DNA of 28,225 nt. It comes from Microcaldota archaeon. GTDB taxonomy: Archaea > Micrarchaeota > Micrarchaeia > Micrarchaeales > CABMGC01. Below are positions 1-8,551 of this stretch, piece after piece (position 1 is the stretch's first letter; each line of letters starts with the position of its first letter). Under the pieces are notes generated by a model. That model saw only the letters and a list, made by a program, of their open reading frames with translations, made no database searches and was not told where the DNA came from. A program made the position numbers and the translations under genes. Location: positions 1 to 28,225 of the forward strand of contig JAKBRL010000014.1 in assembly GCA_021845465.1 (NCBI GenBank), given 5' to 3'.

Positions 1-221
1 TGGAGCCTGCCTTCCTTGTATGAAAGTTCTATTACGCCATTTCGTGTTACATAGCATACTCTGGCAATGCCGTTCGTAATGTTGTATGTCGAGTGGAAGG
101 AGAGAGGCTGGCCGCTCTCGAGGCTTGCCTTTACATTTATTGGAAACTTCGTATCTATGCGGTTCCATCCGCTATCTTTTAGAGTAATAGTTCCTTCTTC
201 TGCGTGAGTCCTTGATGACAT
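1..221 (-). CDS. Hypothetical protein, 3' end cut off by window edge
   Basis: An open frame runs leftward from an ATG at 221-219 off the window edge, giving the first 73 residues of a protein (begins MSSRTHAEEGTITLKDSGWN). It has no signal peptide or membrane segment and is rich in alternating polar/hydrophobic residues, suggesting beta structure. I do not recognise the family. The start is supported by a TATA-like box (249-260) about 28 bases upstream, which would give a nearly leaderless transcript as is common in archaea. It is divergent from the nop5 gene. Only the N-terminal part is visible, so no function is assigned. Confidence 0.6.
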   Translation of the reverse strand, partial: MSSRTHAEEGTITLKDSGWNRIDTKFPINVKASLESGQPLSFHSTYNITNGIARVCYVTRNGVIELSYKEGRL

Positions 222-248
222 TTAAATCCCACCACATACTGACGCTTC

Positions 249-260
249 TATATATATTAA
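249..260 (-). promoter_or_regulatory. TATA-box promoter of the leftward hypothetical gene
   Basis: An A/T-only run (read leftward TTAATATATATA) sits about 28 bases before the ATG at 221, the distance expected for an archaeal TBP site. Its upstream edge touches the first copy of a 17-bp tandem duplication. Confidence 0.5.
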
Positions 261-291
261 TCTTTAGGCATAAATAATCTTTAGGCATAAA
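258..291. repeat. Perfect 17-bp tandem duplication between divergent genes
   Basis: The 17-mer TAATCTTTAGGCATAAA occurs at 258-274 and again, with no spacer, at 275-291. It lies directly upstream of the TATA box of the leftward gene, where BRE or regulator sites would be. A recent slippage duplication or a doubled operator would both explain it. Confidence 0.85.
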
Positions 292-442
292 AAGAGCATA
301 AAATAGTATGATATAGATGGGAGGGAAGCCTTTCCGTTATTTTGGCAGAGTGCTTTGAAAGTGTTGGGAATCGGTAACAGGATTTGTTTTGAATTGAGAT
401 GATTATTTGGAAAGGGAAGGGAAAAACGAAAAAAGGAGAAGG

Positions 443-1213
443 ATGCTTGCTGAGTCTAGGGAAGAGGTAAAGATTGCCTATTCTACAGCCGACCATCCCA
501 TAATGCAGGCCATAAGCACCTATAAGGAGATAGACAAGGTAAAAGGCATAGTATACGAGAGAATGGATGAGTGGTACAGCATATACTTTCCGGAATTGCA
601 GGGGCTCAATGCCGAAGCATATGCAGAGATTGTCCTGAATATGAATGATGCTGAAAGTATCACACAAGAGATTCTGGAGAAGGCCGCAGGCGCTGCTGGA
701 GCCGAGATATTCAGAAAGATAAAGGAGAATAATACCAGGCCAAAGTTAGGCGAAGAGGAATACAAAGCTCTTAGAGAGTTGGCAAAGGCGGAGAAGGATC
801 TTACCGGGCTTCAGGATACATTAGATAAGTTTATAGGAGAAAGCGTGGGAAAGGCCCTGCCCAATGTTACATATCTTATTGAGCCGAAGATCGCTGCTGA
901 GCTTCTGCTTAAGGCTGGCTCGGTGGAGAGGCTTGCTACATTCCCTGCAAGCACTATACAGCTTCTCGGTGCAGAGAAGGCTCTTTTCAAGCATCTGAAA
1001 TTTGGGGGAAGGCCTCCGAAGTATGGAGTGCTTTTCAAGCTTCCACAGCTGGGAAATGCAAGCAAGAAACAAAGGGGAAGATTGGCAAGGGCTTATGCTA
1101 CGAAGATAAGCATAGCCGCAAGGGCAGATGCCTATTCAAAGAGATTCATTGCTGATAAGCTCAAGGAGCAGCTTGACAAGACTATAGCTACAATAATGGA
1201 AAGCAAGGATTGA
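443..1213 (+). CDS. nop5: Nop5/Nop56-58 family C/D-box RNP core protein
   Basis: Archaeal Nop5 bridges L7Ae bound to C/D-box guide RNA and the methyltransferase fibrillarin, so it scaffolds 2'-O-methylation of rRNA. The Nop domain is visible in the C-terminal half, with IEPKIAAELLLKAGSVERL, then FPASTIQLLGAEKALF and GGRPPKYGVLF, followed by a Lys/Arg-rich helical tail. I chose the ATG at 443 (256 residues) because a GGAG Shine-Dalgarno sequence lies five bases before it; a TTG at 407 would add 12 residues. The protein is at the short end for the family. No fibrillarin gene is adjacent in this window. Family assignment is firm from the Nop signature. Confidence 0.9.
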   Translation: MLAESREEVKIAYSTADHPIMQAISTYKEIDKVKGIVYERMDEWYSIYFPELQGLNAEAYAEIVLNMNDAESITQEILEKAAGAAGAEIFRKIKENNTRPKLGEEEYKALRELAKAEKDLTGLQDTLDKFIGESVGKALPNVTYLIEPKIAAELLLKAGSVERLATFPASTIQLLGAEKALFKHLKFGGRPPKYGVLFKLPQLGNASKKQRGRLARAYATKISIAARADAYSKRFIADKLKEQLDKTIATIMESKD

Positions 1214-1257
1214 AGCCTTCGCAGATGTTTTTGGATTTTGTCAAGAAAGAATAATAG

Positions 1258-1267
1258 TTATTTAAAT
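1258..1267 (+). promoter_or_regulatory. TATA-box promoter of the pilin-like gene
   Basis: TTATTTAAAT lies about 30-38 bases before the ATG at 1296 and is followed by a pyrimidine-rich stretch. Spacing and composition fit an archaeal promoter with a very short leader. Confidence 0.55.
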
Positions 1268-1295
1268 CTTTCTTTTCTATTATTAATCGGATTAT

Positions 1296-1802
1296 ATGGC
1301 AATTTTCAAGCTGCAAAGCGCAATGGAATACCTGATGACATACGGATGGGCACTTCTGATTATATCGGTTGTAATAATTGCATTGGTATCTATAGGAGTA
1401 TTTAATGGAAGCCTACTTGGAAACCAGTGTACTGCAACTTCTGGATTCACATGTGACATACAGTCTTACAGCGCTTCTTCAGGAAATCTCTTGGTTACAA
1501 TAGGGCAGGATACCGGAACACCATGGGTAACTGCAAATATAATTTTTGTTAATACGACATCTGCGTCAAACGCACAGAGTGGAGTCTTTACGCCACAGAT
1601 GCTTGAGACAAGCAATACTCTAGTCAATGGACTTCCTTCAGAGACACAGGTTCAGGTATCAGTTCCTATAGCGGCTCCTTCAACAGTGAGAATAGGATCA
1701 GGCCTTACAGGAACATTATGGGCACAGTATACAGTAGGAGGAGGATCCGGATCCCTGAACGAGGTCGAGATAGCTACAATAACAGCAAAGGCCACAAGCT
1801 GA
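1296..1802 (+). CDS. Type IV pilin-like protein with class III signal peptide
   Basis: The 168-residue protein starts with a short basic segment followed by QSAMEYLMTYGWALLIISVV (residues 7-26). The Q-S-A-x-E-Y-L motif ahead of a hydrophobic helix is the class III (pilin-type) signal known from archaeal pilins, where the helix remains as the assembly core after cleavage. The rest is Ser/Thr/Gly-rich, predicted beta-stranded, with one short Cys pair (about 45-53). It should be exported and either polymerise or anchor at the surface. No pilus ATPase or platform gene is adjacent, so the assembly machinery must lie elsewhere. It has its own promoter and is followed by a hairpin at 1842-1862. Major versus minor pilin cannot be told from sequence. 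Confidence 0.8.
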   Translation: MAIFKLQSAMEYLMTYGWALLIISVVIIALVSIGVFNGSLLGNQCTATSGFTCDIQSYSASSGNLLVTIGQDTGTPWVTANIIFVNTTSASNAQSGVFTPQMLETSNTLVNGLPSETQVQVSVPIAAPSTVRIGSGLTGTLWAQYTVGGGSGSLNEVEIATITAKATS

Positions 1803-1841
1803 ACAGGCTTCCAGGCTTTTGATATAATTAAACAGTTTATT

Positions 1842-1862
1842 CCGGCTTTTGTTTTTAGCCGG
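1842..1862 (+). terminator. Hairpin with T-rich loop after the pilin-like gene
   Basis: CCGGCT (1842-1847) and AGCCGG (1857-1862) form a perfect 6-bp stem around a nine-base T-rich loop, 40 bases past the stop. It lies between convergent genes and may mark the transcript end. Archaeal termination usually relies on T-runs, so the hairpin role is inferred. Confidence 0.4.
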
Positions 1863-1926
1863 TGGACATTAAAGTACTTCTTCTCTTGATATGGATTAAG
1901 GATAATGAAAAGATAGTATATGCTAT

Positions 1927-2844
1927 TCAATTACTGTAATGCTCTTTTCTGAGATTTAATACTTCCATAAGTTCATTTGCGCTAAGCAGTGGGCGTTTCA
2001 GCCTCTCCGTGTCATCAACCGCTATTCGCGGGCATGCTGTATTGATGAAGGCATCAAATTCCATCATATTTTCAATCGACTGGAAGTCTATATTGTTGGA
2101 TATGAGTATTGCTGCGGATAATCCGTTTTTCTCTATCCTGTCTTTAATCAATTTCGCAAGATTTAGATTATGCTGGCCGTTTTTTGTGCTTACTAATATT
2201 CCGAATCTCTTTGCATCTAATGCTGCGGCAATCTTTCCAAGCTTTCTTTTTCTGTACTTTTCACGATAGTGGTCCATGAACTCTATAGTGTTTGTAAATG
2301 GCTCTATTGCGAGGAATGGCTTTGTAGTATGCAATACAGCCCCTAATGGATGGAATATTCCTCCGCCAAAGTATATATGTGCGTCAACCTTTCTGTCGAC
2401 GCTTGCTGCACTGCCTATATCGCAGCCTAGTATCTGGCCCTGGTGTTTTGCAAATCCGTAAGGCCTTCCTATAACCACACTCTTCCCCCTGCTTTCATAA
2501 AAGCGCTTTACTTCATCGAGCTGATGTACATGCTGTATCGTGGTGACTATGCCTATCGTATTGAAATCTTTGATGTATTCCATTGATCTTTCTAAGATCT
2601 CTGTAGGTGCGTCTACAGTATAGAATACATATTCCACATTGAAGTCTACATGATGGAACTCTGCGTGGCCATAGTGCACCAGTTTTTCAGCTCCTATAGC
2701 CTTTGCCTCGTCTATTGCCAGATCACAGGCACCATATGTTGGGGATGCTGAGATGAATACAGTATTTCCTTCATTCTCAAGTTTTTTTGCATATTCTAAT
2801 GCCTTAGGCTTTAGCCCTTCTGGAAACTGCAATAATATTTTCAT
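1927..2844 (-). CDS. dph2: Diphthamide biosynthesis enzyme Dph2
   Basis: Archaeal Dph2 is a non-canonical radical-SAM enzyme that transfers the 3-amino-3-carboxypropyl group of SAM to a histidine of elongation factor 2, the first step of diphthamide synthesis. The 305-residue protein has the three cysteines expected to hold the 4Fe-4S cluster, one per repeat domain: C40 (PTYGACDLA), C141 (ILGCDIG) and C271 (NTACPRIAVDD). The start MKILLQFPEGLKPKA matches the family's N-terminus. Length is slightly short but all three domains are present. It is divergent from idi across a 136-base promoter region. Confidence 0.92.
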   Translation of the reverse strand: MKILLQFPEGLKPKALEYAKKLENEGNTVFISASPTYGACDLAIDEAKAIGAEKLVHYGHAEFHHVDFNVEYVFYTVDAPTEILERSMEYIKDFNTIGIVTTIQHVHQLDEVKRFYESRGKSVVIGRPYGFAKHQGQILGCDIGSAASVDRKVDAHIYFGGGIFHPLGAVLHTTKPFLAIEPFTNTIEFMDHYREKYRKRKLGKIAAALDAKRFGILVSTKNGQHNLNLAKLIKDRIEKNGLSAAILISNNIDFQSIENMMEFDAFINTACPRIAVDDTERLKRPLLSANELMEVLNLRKEHYSN

Positions 2845-2918
2845 TAGAAAGAACCATCGTTTTGTTTTTGCTCTGTATCTTATTTGAATTTGGTGATATT
2901 TGGTTTTATTGGTATAGG

Positions 2919-2931
2919 TATATTATATAAG
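2919..2931 (+). promoter_or_regulatory. TATA-box promoter of idi
   Basis: TATATTATATAAG lies about 50 bases upstream of the idi ATG in the divergent dph2-idi spacer. It is the most TATA-like stretch of the spacer. Confidence 0.45.
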
Positions 2932-2980
2932 ATATTACAATTATTATTAGAGTAGTATTAATTCATATGAAAGGGTTTAG

Positions 2981-3520
2981 ATGGATGTAAAAAATATGGT
3001 TATATTGGTAAATAAGGAAACTGATGAGGCTATAGGAACAGAGGAGAAGATGAAGGCACATGACAAGGAAAATGGAAAGTGGCATAGAGCCATTTCAGTA
3101 TTCATCTTCAACGACAAGGGAGAGACAATGATGCAGCAGAGGGATAAGAAAAAATATCACTCTGGAGAGAAATGGTCGAATACCTGCTGCAGCCACCCTA
3201 TGCCTGGAGAGAGTGTCATCGATTCCGCACATAGAAGGCTTATGGAGGAGATGGGATTTGACTGCGATATGCATGAAGCTTTTGTATTCCCTTATGAAGC
3301 TGATGTTGGAAACGGGCTGAGGGAACGGGAATATGACCATATAATATTTGGGAAGTATAATGGCGTGCCTAAACCTAATCCTAAAGAGGTCCAGAACTGG
3401 AAATGGGTAGGGCTTGAGGAGCTTAGGTCTGAAATCAGGAAAAAACCTGAAGATTTCACTGCATGGCTTAAGCTTATGATTGATGAAGTGATAAGCCACT
3501 ATAAAGAAGGGCAGATCTAA
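2981..3520 (+). CDS. idi: Isopentenyl-diphosphate delta-isomerase, type I
   Basis: The enzyme interconverts isopentenyl and dimethylallyl diphosphate for isoprenoid (archaeal lipid) synthesis. The 179-residue protein is a Nudix-fold type I enzyme: HRAISVFIFN starts the fold, WSNTCCSHP holds the catalytic Cys (C70), RRLMEEMGFD is the Nudix-like helix, and REYDHIIFG carries the catalytic Glu (E117). Most archaea use the unrelated flavin-dependent type II enzyme, so a type I enzyme here points to lateral acquisition or to a lineage known to carry it. The start is the first ATG; M6 is possible. It appears to be transcribed alone. Confidence 0.93.
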   Translation: MDVKNMVILVNKETDEAIGTEEKMKAHDKENGKWHRAISVFIFNDKGETMMQQRDKKKYHSGEKWSNTCCSHPMPGESVIDSAHRRLMEEMGFDCDMHEAFVFPYEADVGNGLREREYDHIIFGKYNGVPKPNPKEVQNWKWVGLEELRSEIRKKPEDFTAWLKLMIDEVISHYKEGQI

Positions 3521-3675
3521 CTTCCTAAGCGGCTGTTTTTAATCCTATGCCATACGTATTGCCGGTTGGCTGGTTCCGCTTATATGTTTGATGATGCTAC
3601 CAGAATATAGGCAGTTAGAATGCTTAGACGCCTGGATTATAGGATATTGTTGGAGCCATATGGCATGGCGCTGTA

Positions 3676-4227
3676 TTATCCGGCTTTTTTCGCTATAGGT
3701 TTAGCTATTATTGAATAATGCCCTGATATTTTCGAGGATGCCCTCTTAAGCGCCTCTTTTGCAACGCTGAGTGATGCTGCATTGCCTATTACTTTAACTT
3801 CAAAGACATCTGTGCCTTGGTTTATTCTTGCTGCCACAGATACAGGCTTGCCAAAAGACATGGACATTCCCTGTGAGAGTCGGTCTGCTCCTGCTCCTGT
3901 AGCCCTTTTTTTCTCTCTTATTACCTGATGAGGATATGTTACTACCCTGAAGAAGTAATTGTTCGGAAGCTGGCTTTCAAGATACTTGTTTGCTGTCTGC
4001 CTTGCCGCTTCAAGAGAATTTGATCTTACCTGTACATAATGATCTGCTTTCAAAGTTAGTATTGTATCGTATTCAGGCTTATTCACACCCATCCGGAATA
4101 TTAGCAGGCTTGTGTGTGGGAGTGCCTTTACAAAATTCTTTTTTGGTTTCTTCACAGAGTATCTGCTCCATGCTTGGCTTGTTATGTATCTCATAGTTCT
4201 TGCAGGTCTGAGTTTCATTATAACCAC
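3676..4227 (-). CDS. rpl10e: Large-subunit ribosomal protein L10e (uL16)
   Basis: This is a component of the large ribosomal subunit near the tRNA-binding region. The N-terminus KLRPARTMR plus SRYSVKKPKKNFVKALP resembles the basic start of archaeal L10e; HYVQVRSNSLEAARQTANK and FFRVVTYPHQVIREKK match the core, and GADRLSQGMSMSFGKP the conserved loop. At 183 residues the length is normal. The called ATG gives MVIMKLRPA; the ATG at 4218 (MKLRPA) is an equally good start. It stands apart from other ribosomal genes, transcribed leftward after the 100-base spacer that follows the glycine-rich gene. Confidence 0.93.
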   Translation of the reverse strand: MVIMKLRPARTMRYITSQAWSRYSVKKPKKNFVKALPHTSLLIFRMGVNKPEYDTILTLKADHYVQVRSNSLEAARQTANKYLESQLPNNYFFRVVTYPHQVIREKKRATGAGADRLSQGMSMSFGKPVSVAARINQGTDVFEVKVIGNAASLSVAKEALKRASSKISGHYSIIAKPIAKKAG

Positions 4228-4328
4228 TGAGGTAATTTTTATTATATATGTCAGGAAAGATTATAAAGAGTTTGCCTATGCCTCAGAAATTAGAGGAATG
4301 CAGGCTTAGTAGATAAGGAAGTTGAGTT

Positions 4329-7010
4329 TTATCCCCAAGATATTTCAGCATAGCCTACAGCGCCTACGCCTCCGGAGGTACTGCACCCTATTGAATGGCA
4401 ATCTACATATTGAGGAAGGCCTCCGCCGCCTCCGCCGGCGCCCCAAATTCCCCCGTTCCCTCCTTCCTGAGTGTGTGCTCCTGCTGTGCCTGGAGTTCCC
4501 ATGTTATTTCCAGAGTTTCCTCCAGCACCTCCTGCGCCGCCTGTATTGAAAGTGCAGCCGATGCTCTGCCCTGGATATCCATCAATTGAGACTATATTTT
4601 CTAAGTTGCCAGAGTACTGATAGATTCCTCCTGCGCCGCCTGGAAGTGGATAGCACTCTCCTGAATCAGATTGTTCTCCTCCGCCGCCTCCGCCGCCGGC
4701 TGATACGGAGAGTGAAGGACCAGTAAGGGTAGTAGCTTCTCCATAATTTGCATAATATGTCCATGGATGGCTTGGCCATGTACCTGGGTTAGTATCCGGA
4801 TTTGGAGAATTTGGATATGGATTATTTGAATTTCCGACTACAAAAGTCAGTAGAGTATTAGGAGGGTAACCTGAGATATTGAAACTCATATATGCTCCTC
4901 CTGCGCCGCCGGCTCCTGAGTTCCAGCCTGAGGCACCCCAGTAGCCGTAGCCTCCGTTGCCTCCGGCTCCGATTAGGATTACGTGATATGTAGTTAAGAC
5001 ATTGCTTGCTGCTGGAGTATAGAATTGATAAGTATTAGGAGAAGTATATGATACAGAACCGGGAAGAAGGTTTTCATTAAAGTTTGCAGTCTCTATAGTA
5101 TTTGAAGTTATTGGAAGAGTAAAGTTATGCGTAGTTCCTGAATAACATGAAGCTTCACCAGAACATGTCCAATGTGAGAATGTGTATTGTGATTCTTGAA
5201 CAGGTTCGGTCCAGAATATGCTTACAGCGCCTCCGGCTCCAGAACCTCCGTCCTGGAGGCATCCTGTTCCATGACAGTATTTGTTTGAACTTCCTTCGCC
5301 AGCTGCTCCTCCGCCGCCTCCGCCGCCGAAGTTTCCACCAGGATAGCCAGTATTAGAATTATGTGTCTCTTGACTTCCTCCTCCTGCGCCGCCAATTCCC
5401 TGTGAATTTCCGGAGTTTCCACCATTACCGCCAACAGTACATGTGTTTTCCTGTCCTGAAGCACCCTGATCATTGATAAGTATCTTTATTGCACCGGAAG
5501 CACCTGCAGTTCCTCCTGCGCCGCCGGATACAATATAACAGCCTCCAGTATCAGAATTTCCGCTGCCTCCCTGCCCTCCTGATGAATATGCATAGAAGTT
5601 AGGCCCGCTTACTGAAGATATGCCGGCTTGGCCATTTGATACTTGGGCTCCTTCTGCAACGTTAATATAGAAACCAGTACCGGGAGGATAGCCTGATACC
5701 ACAGCCTGCAGGTATCCGCCGCCTCCGCCGCCTGAGCCGCCGCTTGAAGCGCCTGCGCCGCTATAGCCATAACCGCCAGCGCCTCCGGCGCCCGTTATTG
5801 AAATAGTGTATAAAGTACTTGTGGAAGTTCCATCAGGTGTCTGAAAGTAGTAATAACCCGGTTTGAAATAATTTTGAGCATATTGTTCTGTTCCTGCAAC
5901 AGTTGGAGCAGATACATTTACTTCTGCTATCTGGCCATATGAATAATAGCCGGAGCCTGAGACAAAACCAGAATTAGGCGGATTTTGTATGACTTCAAGA
6001 CTGTATAGGGAAGGCAGGTTTAATTTACATGCGGCAGATTCTGTTACTGAATTGTATAATATTGCATTCTGGGATAGCATATTGCCAGTATATGAGCCTG
6101 TGCCATAGCCTGTCCATCCGGTAAAAGTATACCCGTTATATGGAATTATAGAGAAACCTGCACTGCTCCCATAAGCATATTCCCCTGAGCCTGATGTCGT
6201 TCCGCAGCCGTTTGAGAGTACAGACAAGAAGACAGGTGGTGCCTGGTAGACAATTGTATTTGATACAGTACAGTTTGCAAATGATGCAGTTACAATATAA
6301 TTCCCAGGAGTTGAGGAATATATTGAAGTTGTTGCATTTCCATTGCTATCCGTATTAATCAGTGATTTGCTTAGCAATAAGTTGACGCTGTTTGCTGTTG
6401 TAAAGTTAACTGTTGCTCCTGCTATATTAGTTTCAAAGAGCTTTACATTTGCAGTCAGGTTGCTGCTGGTTCCATATGGAATTACAGAATTTCCAGATAA
6501 CGAGATTGTGCATCTTGGGGGAGGAACTATTGGAGATATGTGTACATTGAATTTTCCGGAATAGGTTTCACGCTCTGGTATACCACAGTTTCTATTATTT
6601 ATTTCAGTGCATACAGTTAGATTTAAGTTTATTCTGCCGTTGGAAAGCTGGTTTGGAGTCATTTTCTTATTGAAATTTATCACACATTCGAATATACCTC
6701 CTGGAAGTGCATAATAAGGATTGCAGCTTCCGGTGAATGTGCCAGTATTAGTTATGTTTATAGTAGGTATTGCATTCTCTACAGCATATTGCTGTGAGTT
6801 TGAAAATAATAATATTGCTCTTGAAACTAGATCATTTGAGCCTATTGCTATATTTCTGCAGGAAACATATCCTGAAAATGAACAGAAGTTTGGAACTGTG
6901 GAAGCGGGAAGGTAGATTATTACATAAATTATTACCATTACTGCTGCTATTATCAGTAATGCTGCTCCGTATACGGAAAGAAATTCTGATGCGGATTGAA
7001 TCTTTTTCAT
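4329..7010 (-). CDS. Large glycine-rich surface protein/adhesin with class III signal peptide
   Basis: This 893-residue protein begins with QSASEFLSVYGAALLI (residues 5-20), a class III pilin-type signal, then a hydrophobic helix to about 34. Domains that can be read: a Cys-containing N-terminal region (35-165); an Ig-like Big/invasin-type domain (about 170-255, GATVNFTTANS and DSNGNATTSIYSSTPG); an InlB-type repeat (274-328, EYAYG...GYTFTGWTG); a second InlB-type repeat split by an inserted glycine-rich module (about 350-371 plus 606-645); and a second glycine-rich module (660-893). The two glycine-rich modules are homologous, sharing ITGAGGAGGYGY / LIGAGGNGGYGY and GGCYIVSGGAGG / GECYPLPGGAGG. 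Many N-x-S/T sequons suggest glycosylation outside the cell. There is no C-terminal anchor, so attachment is likely through the N-terminal helix. A surface adhesin or envelope role is inferred. Confidence 0.8.
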   Translation of the reverse strand: MKKIQSASEFLSVYGAALLIIAAVMVIIYVIIYLPASTVPNFCSFSGYVSCRNIAIGSNDLVSRAILLFSNSQQYAVENAIPTINITNTGTFTGSCNPYYALPGGIFECVINFNKKMTPNQLSNGRINLNLTVCTEINNRNCGIPERETYSGKFNVHISPIVPPPRCTISLSGNSVIPYGTSSNLTANVKLFETNIAGATVNFTTANSVNLLLSKSLINTDSNGNATTSIYSSTPGNYIVTASFANCTVSNTIVYQAPPVFLSVLSNGCGTTSGSGEYAYGSSAGFSIIPYNGYTFTGWTGYGTGSYTGNMLSQNAILYNSVTESAACKLNLPSLYSLEVIQNPPNSGFVSGSGYYSYGQIAEVNVSAPTVAGTEQYAQNYFKPGYYYFQTPDGTSTSTLYTISITGAGGAGGYGYSGAGASSGGSGGGGGGYLQAVVSGYPPGTGFYINVAEGAQVSNGQAGISSVSGPNFYAYSSGGQGGSGNSDTGGCYIVSGGAGGTAGASGAIKILINDQGASGQENTCTVGGNGGNSGNSQGIGGAGGGSQETHNSNTGYPGGNFGGGGGGGAAGEGSSNKYCHGTGCLQDGGSGAGGAVSIFWTEPVQESQYTFSHWTCSGEASCYSGTTHNFTLPITSNTIETANFNENLLPGSVSYTSPNTYQFYTPAASNVLTTYHVILIGAGGNGGYGYWGASGWNSGAGGAGGAYMSFNISGYPPNTLLTFVVGNSNNPYPNSPNPDTNPGTWPSHPWTYYANYGEATTLTGPSLSVSAGGGGGGGEQSDSGECYPLPGGAGGIYQYSGNLENIVSIDGYPGQSIGCTFNTGGAGGAGGNSGNNMGTPGTAGAHTQEGGNGGIWGAGGGGGGLPQYVDCHSIGCSTSGGVGAVGYAEISWG

Positions 7011-7120
7011 GCACTCTTCTAAATTTATTTATAATCAATAGATGTTTTATATATGTTGGTAGAAAAGCCATTGTTTTTAGCAGGAAGAACTAATGCGTCA
7101 AAAAACGAAACGATAGTCAA

Positions 7121-7130
7121 GGTATAAAAG
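7121..7130 (+). promoter_or_regulatory. TATA-box promoter of the aminotransferase
   Basis: GGTATAAAAG lies about 40-49 bases before the ATG at 7170, within the 147-base divergent spacer that also holds the promoter of the glycine-rich gene. Confidence 0.5.
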
Positions 7131-7169
7131 GCGGACTGCTGAACTTGATAGTATTCATTGGTTTGTTAT

Positions 7170-8399
7170 ATGATATCGTTCTCAAAGAGAAGCGAATACA
7201 TAAAGAATCCCATACTTGAACTTGATGCAGACGCTGAAAAGCTTATGAAATCCGGAAGAAAGATAATTAAGCTGAATAGGGGAGATCCTCCGGTTTATTT
7301 CAAGACTCCCGAATTTATGATTGATGCGTATATAGAAGCACTTAGGGAGAATCAGACTAATTATTCCAGAGCGTCAGGTACATATGAGCTTCTTGATGCT
7401 GTTTCAAAAAGATACAAGAGACTGTACGGTAAGGATATCGGAAGCGAGAAGATAATAGCCACTGCAGGAGTGACTGAAGCTCTCTTTTTCATAAACCACG
7501 CATTGATGGAAAGAAACGATAGAGCAATAATACTGAAGCCTTACTACCCACAGTATATACCAAGGCTTATGTCTGAAGAGGGAAAACCGATATTTATGAA
7601 TCAGGTTATGGAAAATGAGTGGGATGTAAATACCGATGAAATAGAACATAAACTAAAATCAATGAAGTCTGAGAACAAGCTTAAGCGCCTTAAATACATG
7701 ATAGTTACCAATCCTGGAAACCCTACAGGAAGGGTTTTCAGAAGAGATACGCTTGAAAGGATAGCAAGCTTGGCGAACGAATTCGGCTTTCTCCTTATAA
7801 GCGATGAAATATATGATGAAATAGTCTATCACGGTACAAAATTCACAAGCATGTCAGAAGTTGCAGAAGACATACCACATATAATACTTAATGGCAGTTC
7901 CAAAAACCTTGACTCTACAGGATTCAGGGTAGGTTTTGCAATACTTCCTGGAGATGACAGAGAATCTGTAAGGATAAGAGAGAAGCTTAAGGAATATGCC
8001 TTGACACGCCTTTCTTTGAATACCCCAGCACAACATTCAGTAACTGTAGGCTTTAACAATTTCAGGGAACATAATAAGGCCATAGATAGGATGGTGCATG
8101 ACATAAAACAGAGAGTAGAGACAGTAGTAAAAATGATTGGCGAGAATGATTTGATGGATGTAGTAATGCCAGATAGCACATTCTATGTCTTCCCTAAGAT
8201 TGATCTGAAAAGATTGGATTTCAAGAACGGAGATGAATTTGTCAGGGCTGCCTTATTTGAAGCGGGAGTTCAATTGACAAGAGGCTCTGCATTTGGAGCC
8301 CCTTCTAATTTTAGGATAGTTGCACTTCCAGAAGAAGAGACACTTGAATATGCGATAGAGAAGATAAATAAGATGTGCAAGAAACACATGAAGAAATAA
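7170..8399 (+). CDS. PLP-dependent class I/II aminotransferase (aspartate/alanine type)
   Basis: The protein transfers amino groups between amino acids and 2-oxo acids in the cytoplasm. It is 409 residues from the ATG at 7170; a TTG at 7158 would add four residues. Fold-type I landmarks are present: NQTNYSRASGTYELLDAV near the N-terminus, the VTNPGNPTGRVF motif (Asn184), DEIYDEIVY (Asp212, Tyr215), the PLP lysine in GSSKNLDSTGFRVG (Lys245) and a carboxylate-binding Arg in NFRIVALP near the C-terminus. Substrate cannot be fixed from sequence; aspartate, alanine or a broad range are all possible. It is a single gene with its own promoter. Confidence 0.9.
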   Translation: MISFSKRSEYIKNPILELDADAEKLMKSGRKIIKLNRGDPPVYFKTPEFMIDAYIEALRENQTNYSRASGTYELLDAVSKRYKRLYGKDIGSEKIIATAGVTEALFFINHALMERNDRAIILKPYYPQYIPRLMSEEGKPIFMNQVMENEWDVNTDEIEHKLKSMKSENKLKRLKYMIVTNPGNPTGRVFRRDTLERIASLANEFGFLLISDEIYDEIVYHGTKFTSMSEVAEDIPHIILNGSSKNLDSTGFRVGFAILPGDDRESVRIREKLKEYALTRLSLNTPAQHSVTVGFNNFREHNKAIDRMVHDIKQRVETVVKMIGENDLMDVVMPDSTFYVFPKIDLKRLDFKNGDEFVRAALFEAGVQLTRGSAFGAPSNFRIVALPEEETLEYAIEKINKMCKKHMKK

Positions 8400-8551
8400 G
8401 CAGGCTGGAATTACATAGTTATAGTAAAGAAGATAACTACATTTAGTAGGTTTATTAGCAGAGTTTAATTTAACAAAGACTCGTTATTTAGAAGTGTACT
8501 CTGCGTAGACTGTGCCTCGATATTGTTTCAGGATTTCATAATAATCCAGTT

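Noticed and set aside
3583..3640. GATGATG at 3590 as a C/D-box sRNA
   Set aside because: A C-box-like string is present, but no CTGA D box follows at a suitable distance.
4322..6915. Several open frames on the plus strand and other minus frames across the glycine-rich gene
   Set aside because: They are Leu/Arg-rich or Arg-rich by-products of repeated GCC/CCT codons of the real gene and have no promoter or family resemblance.
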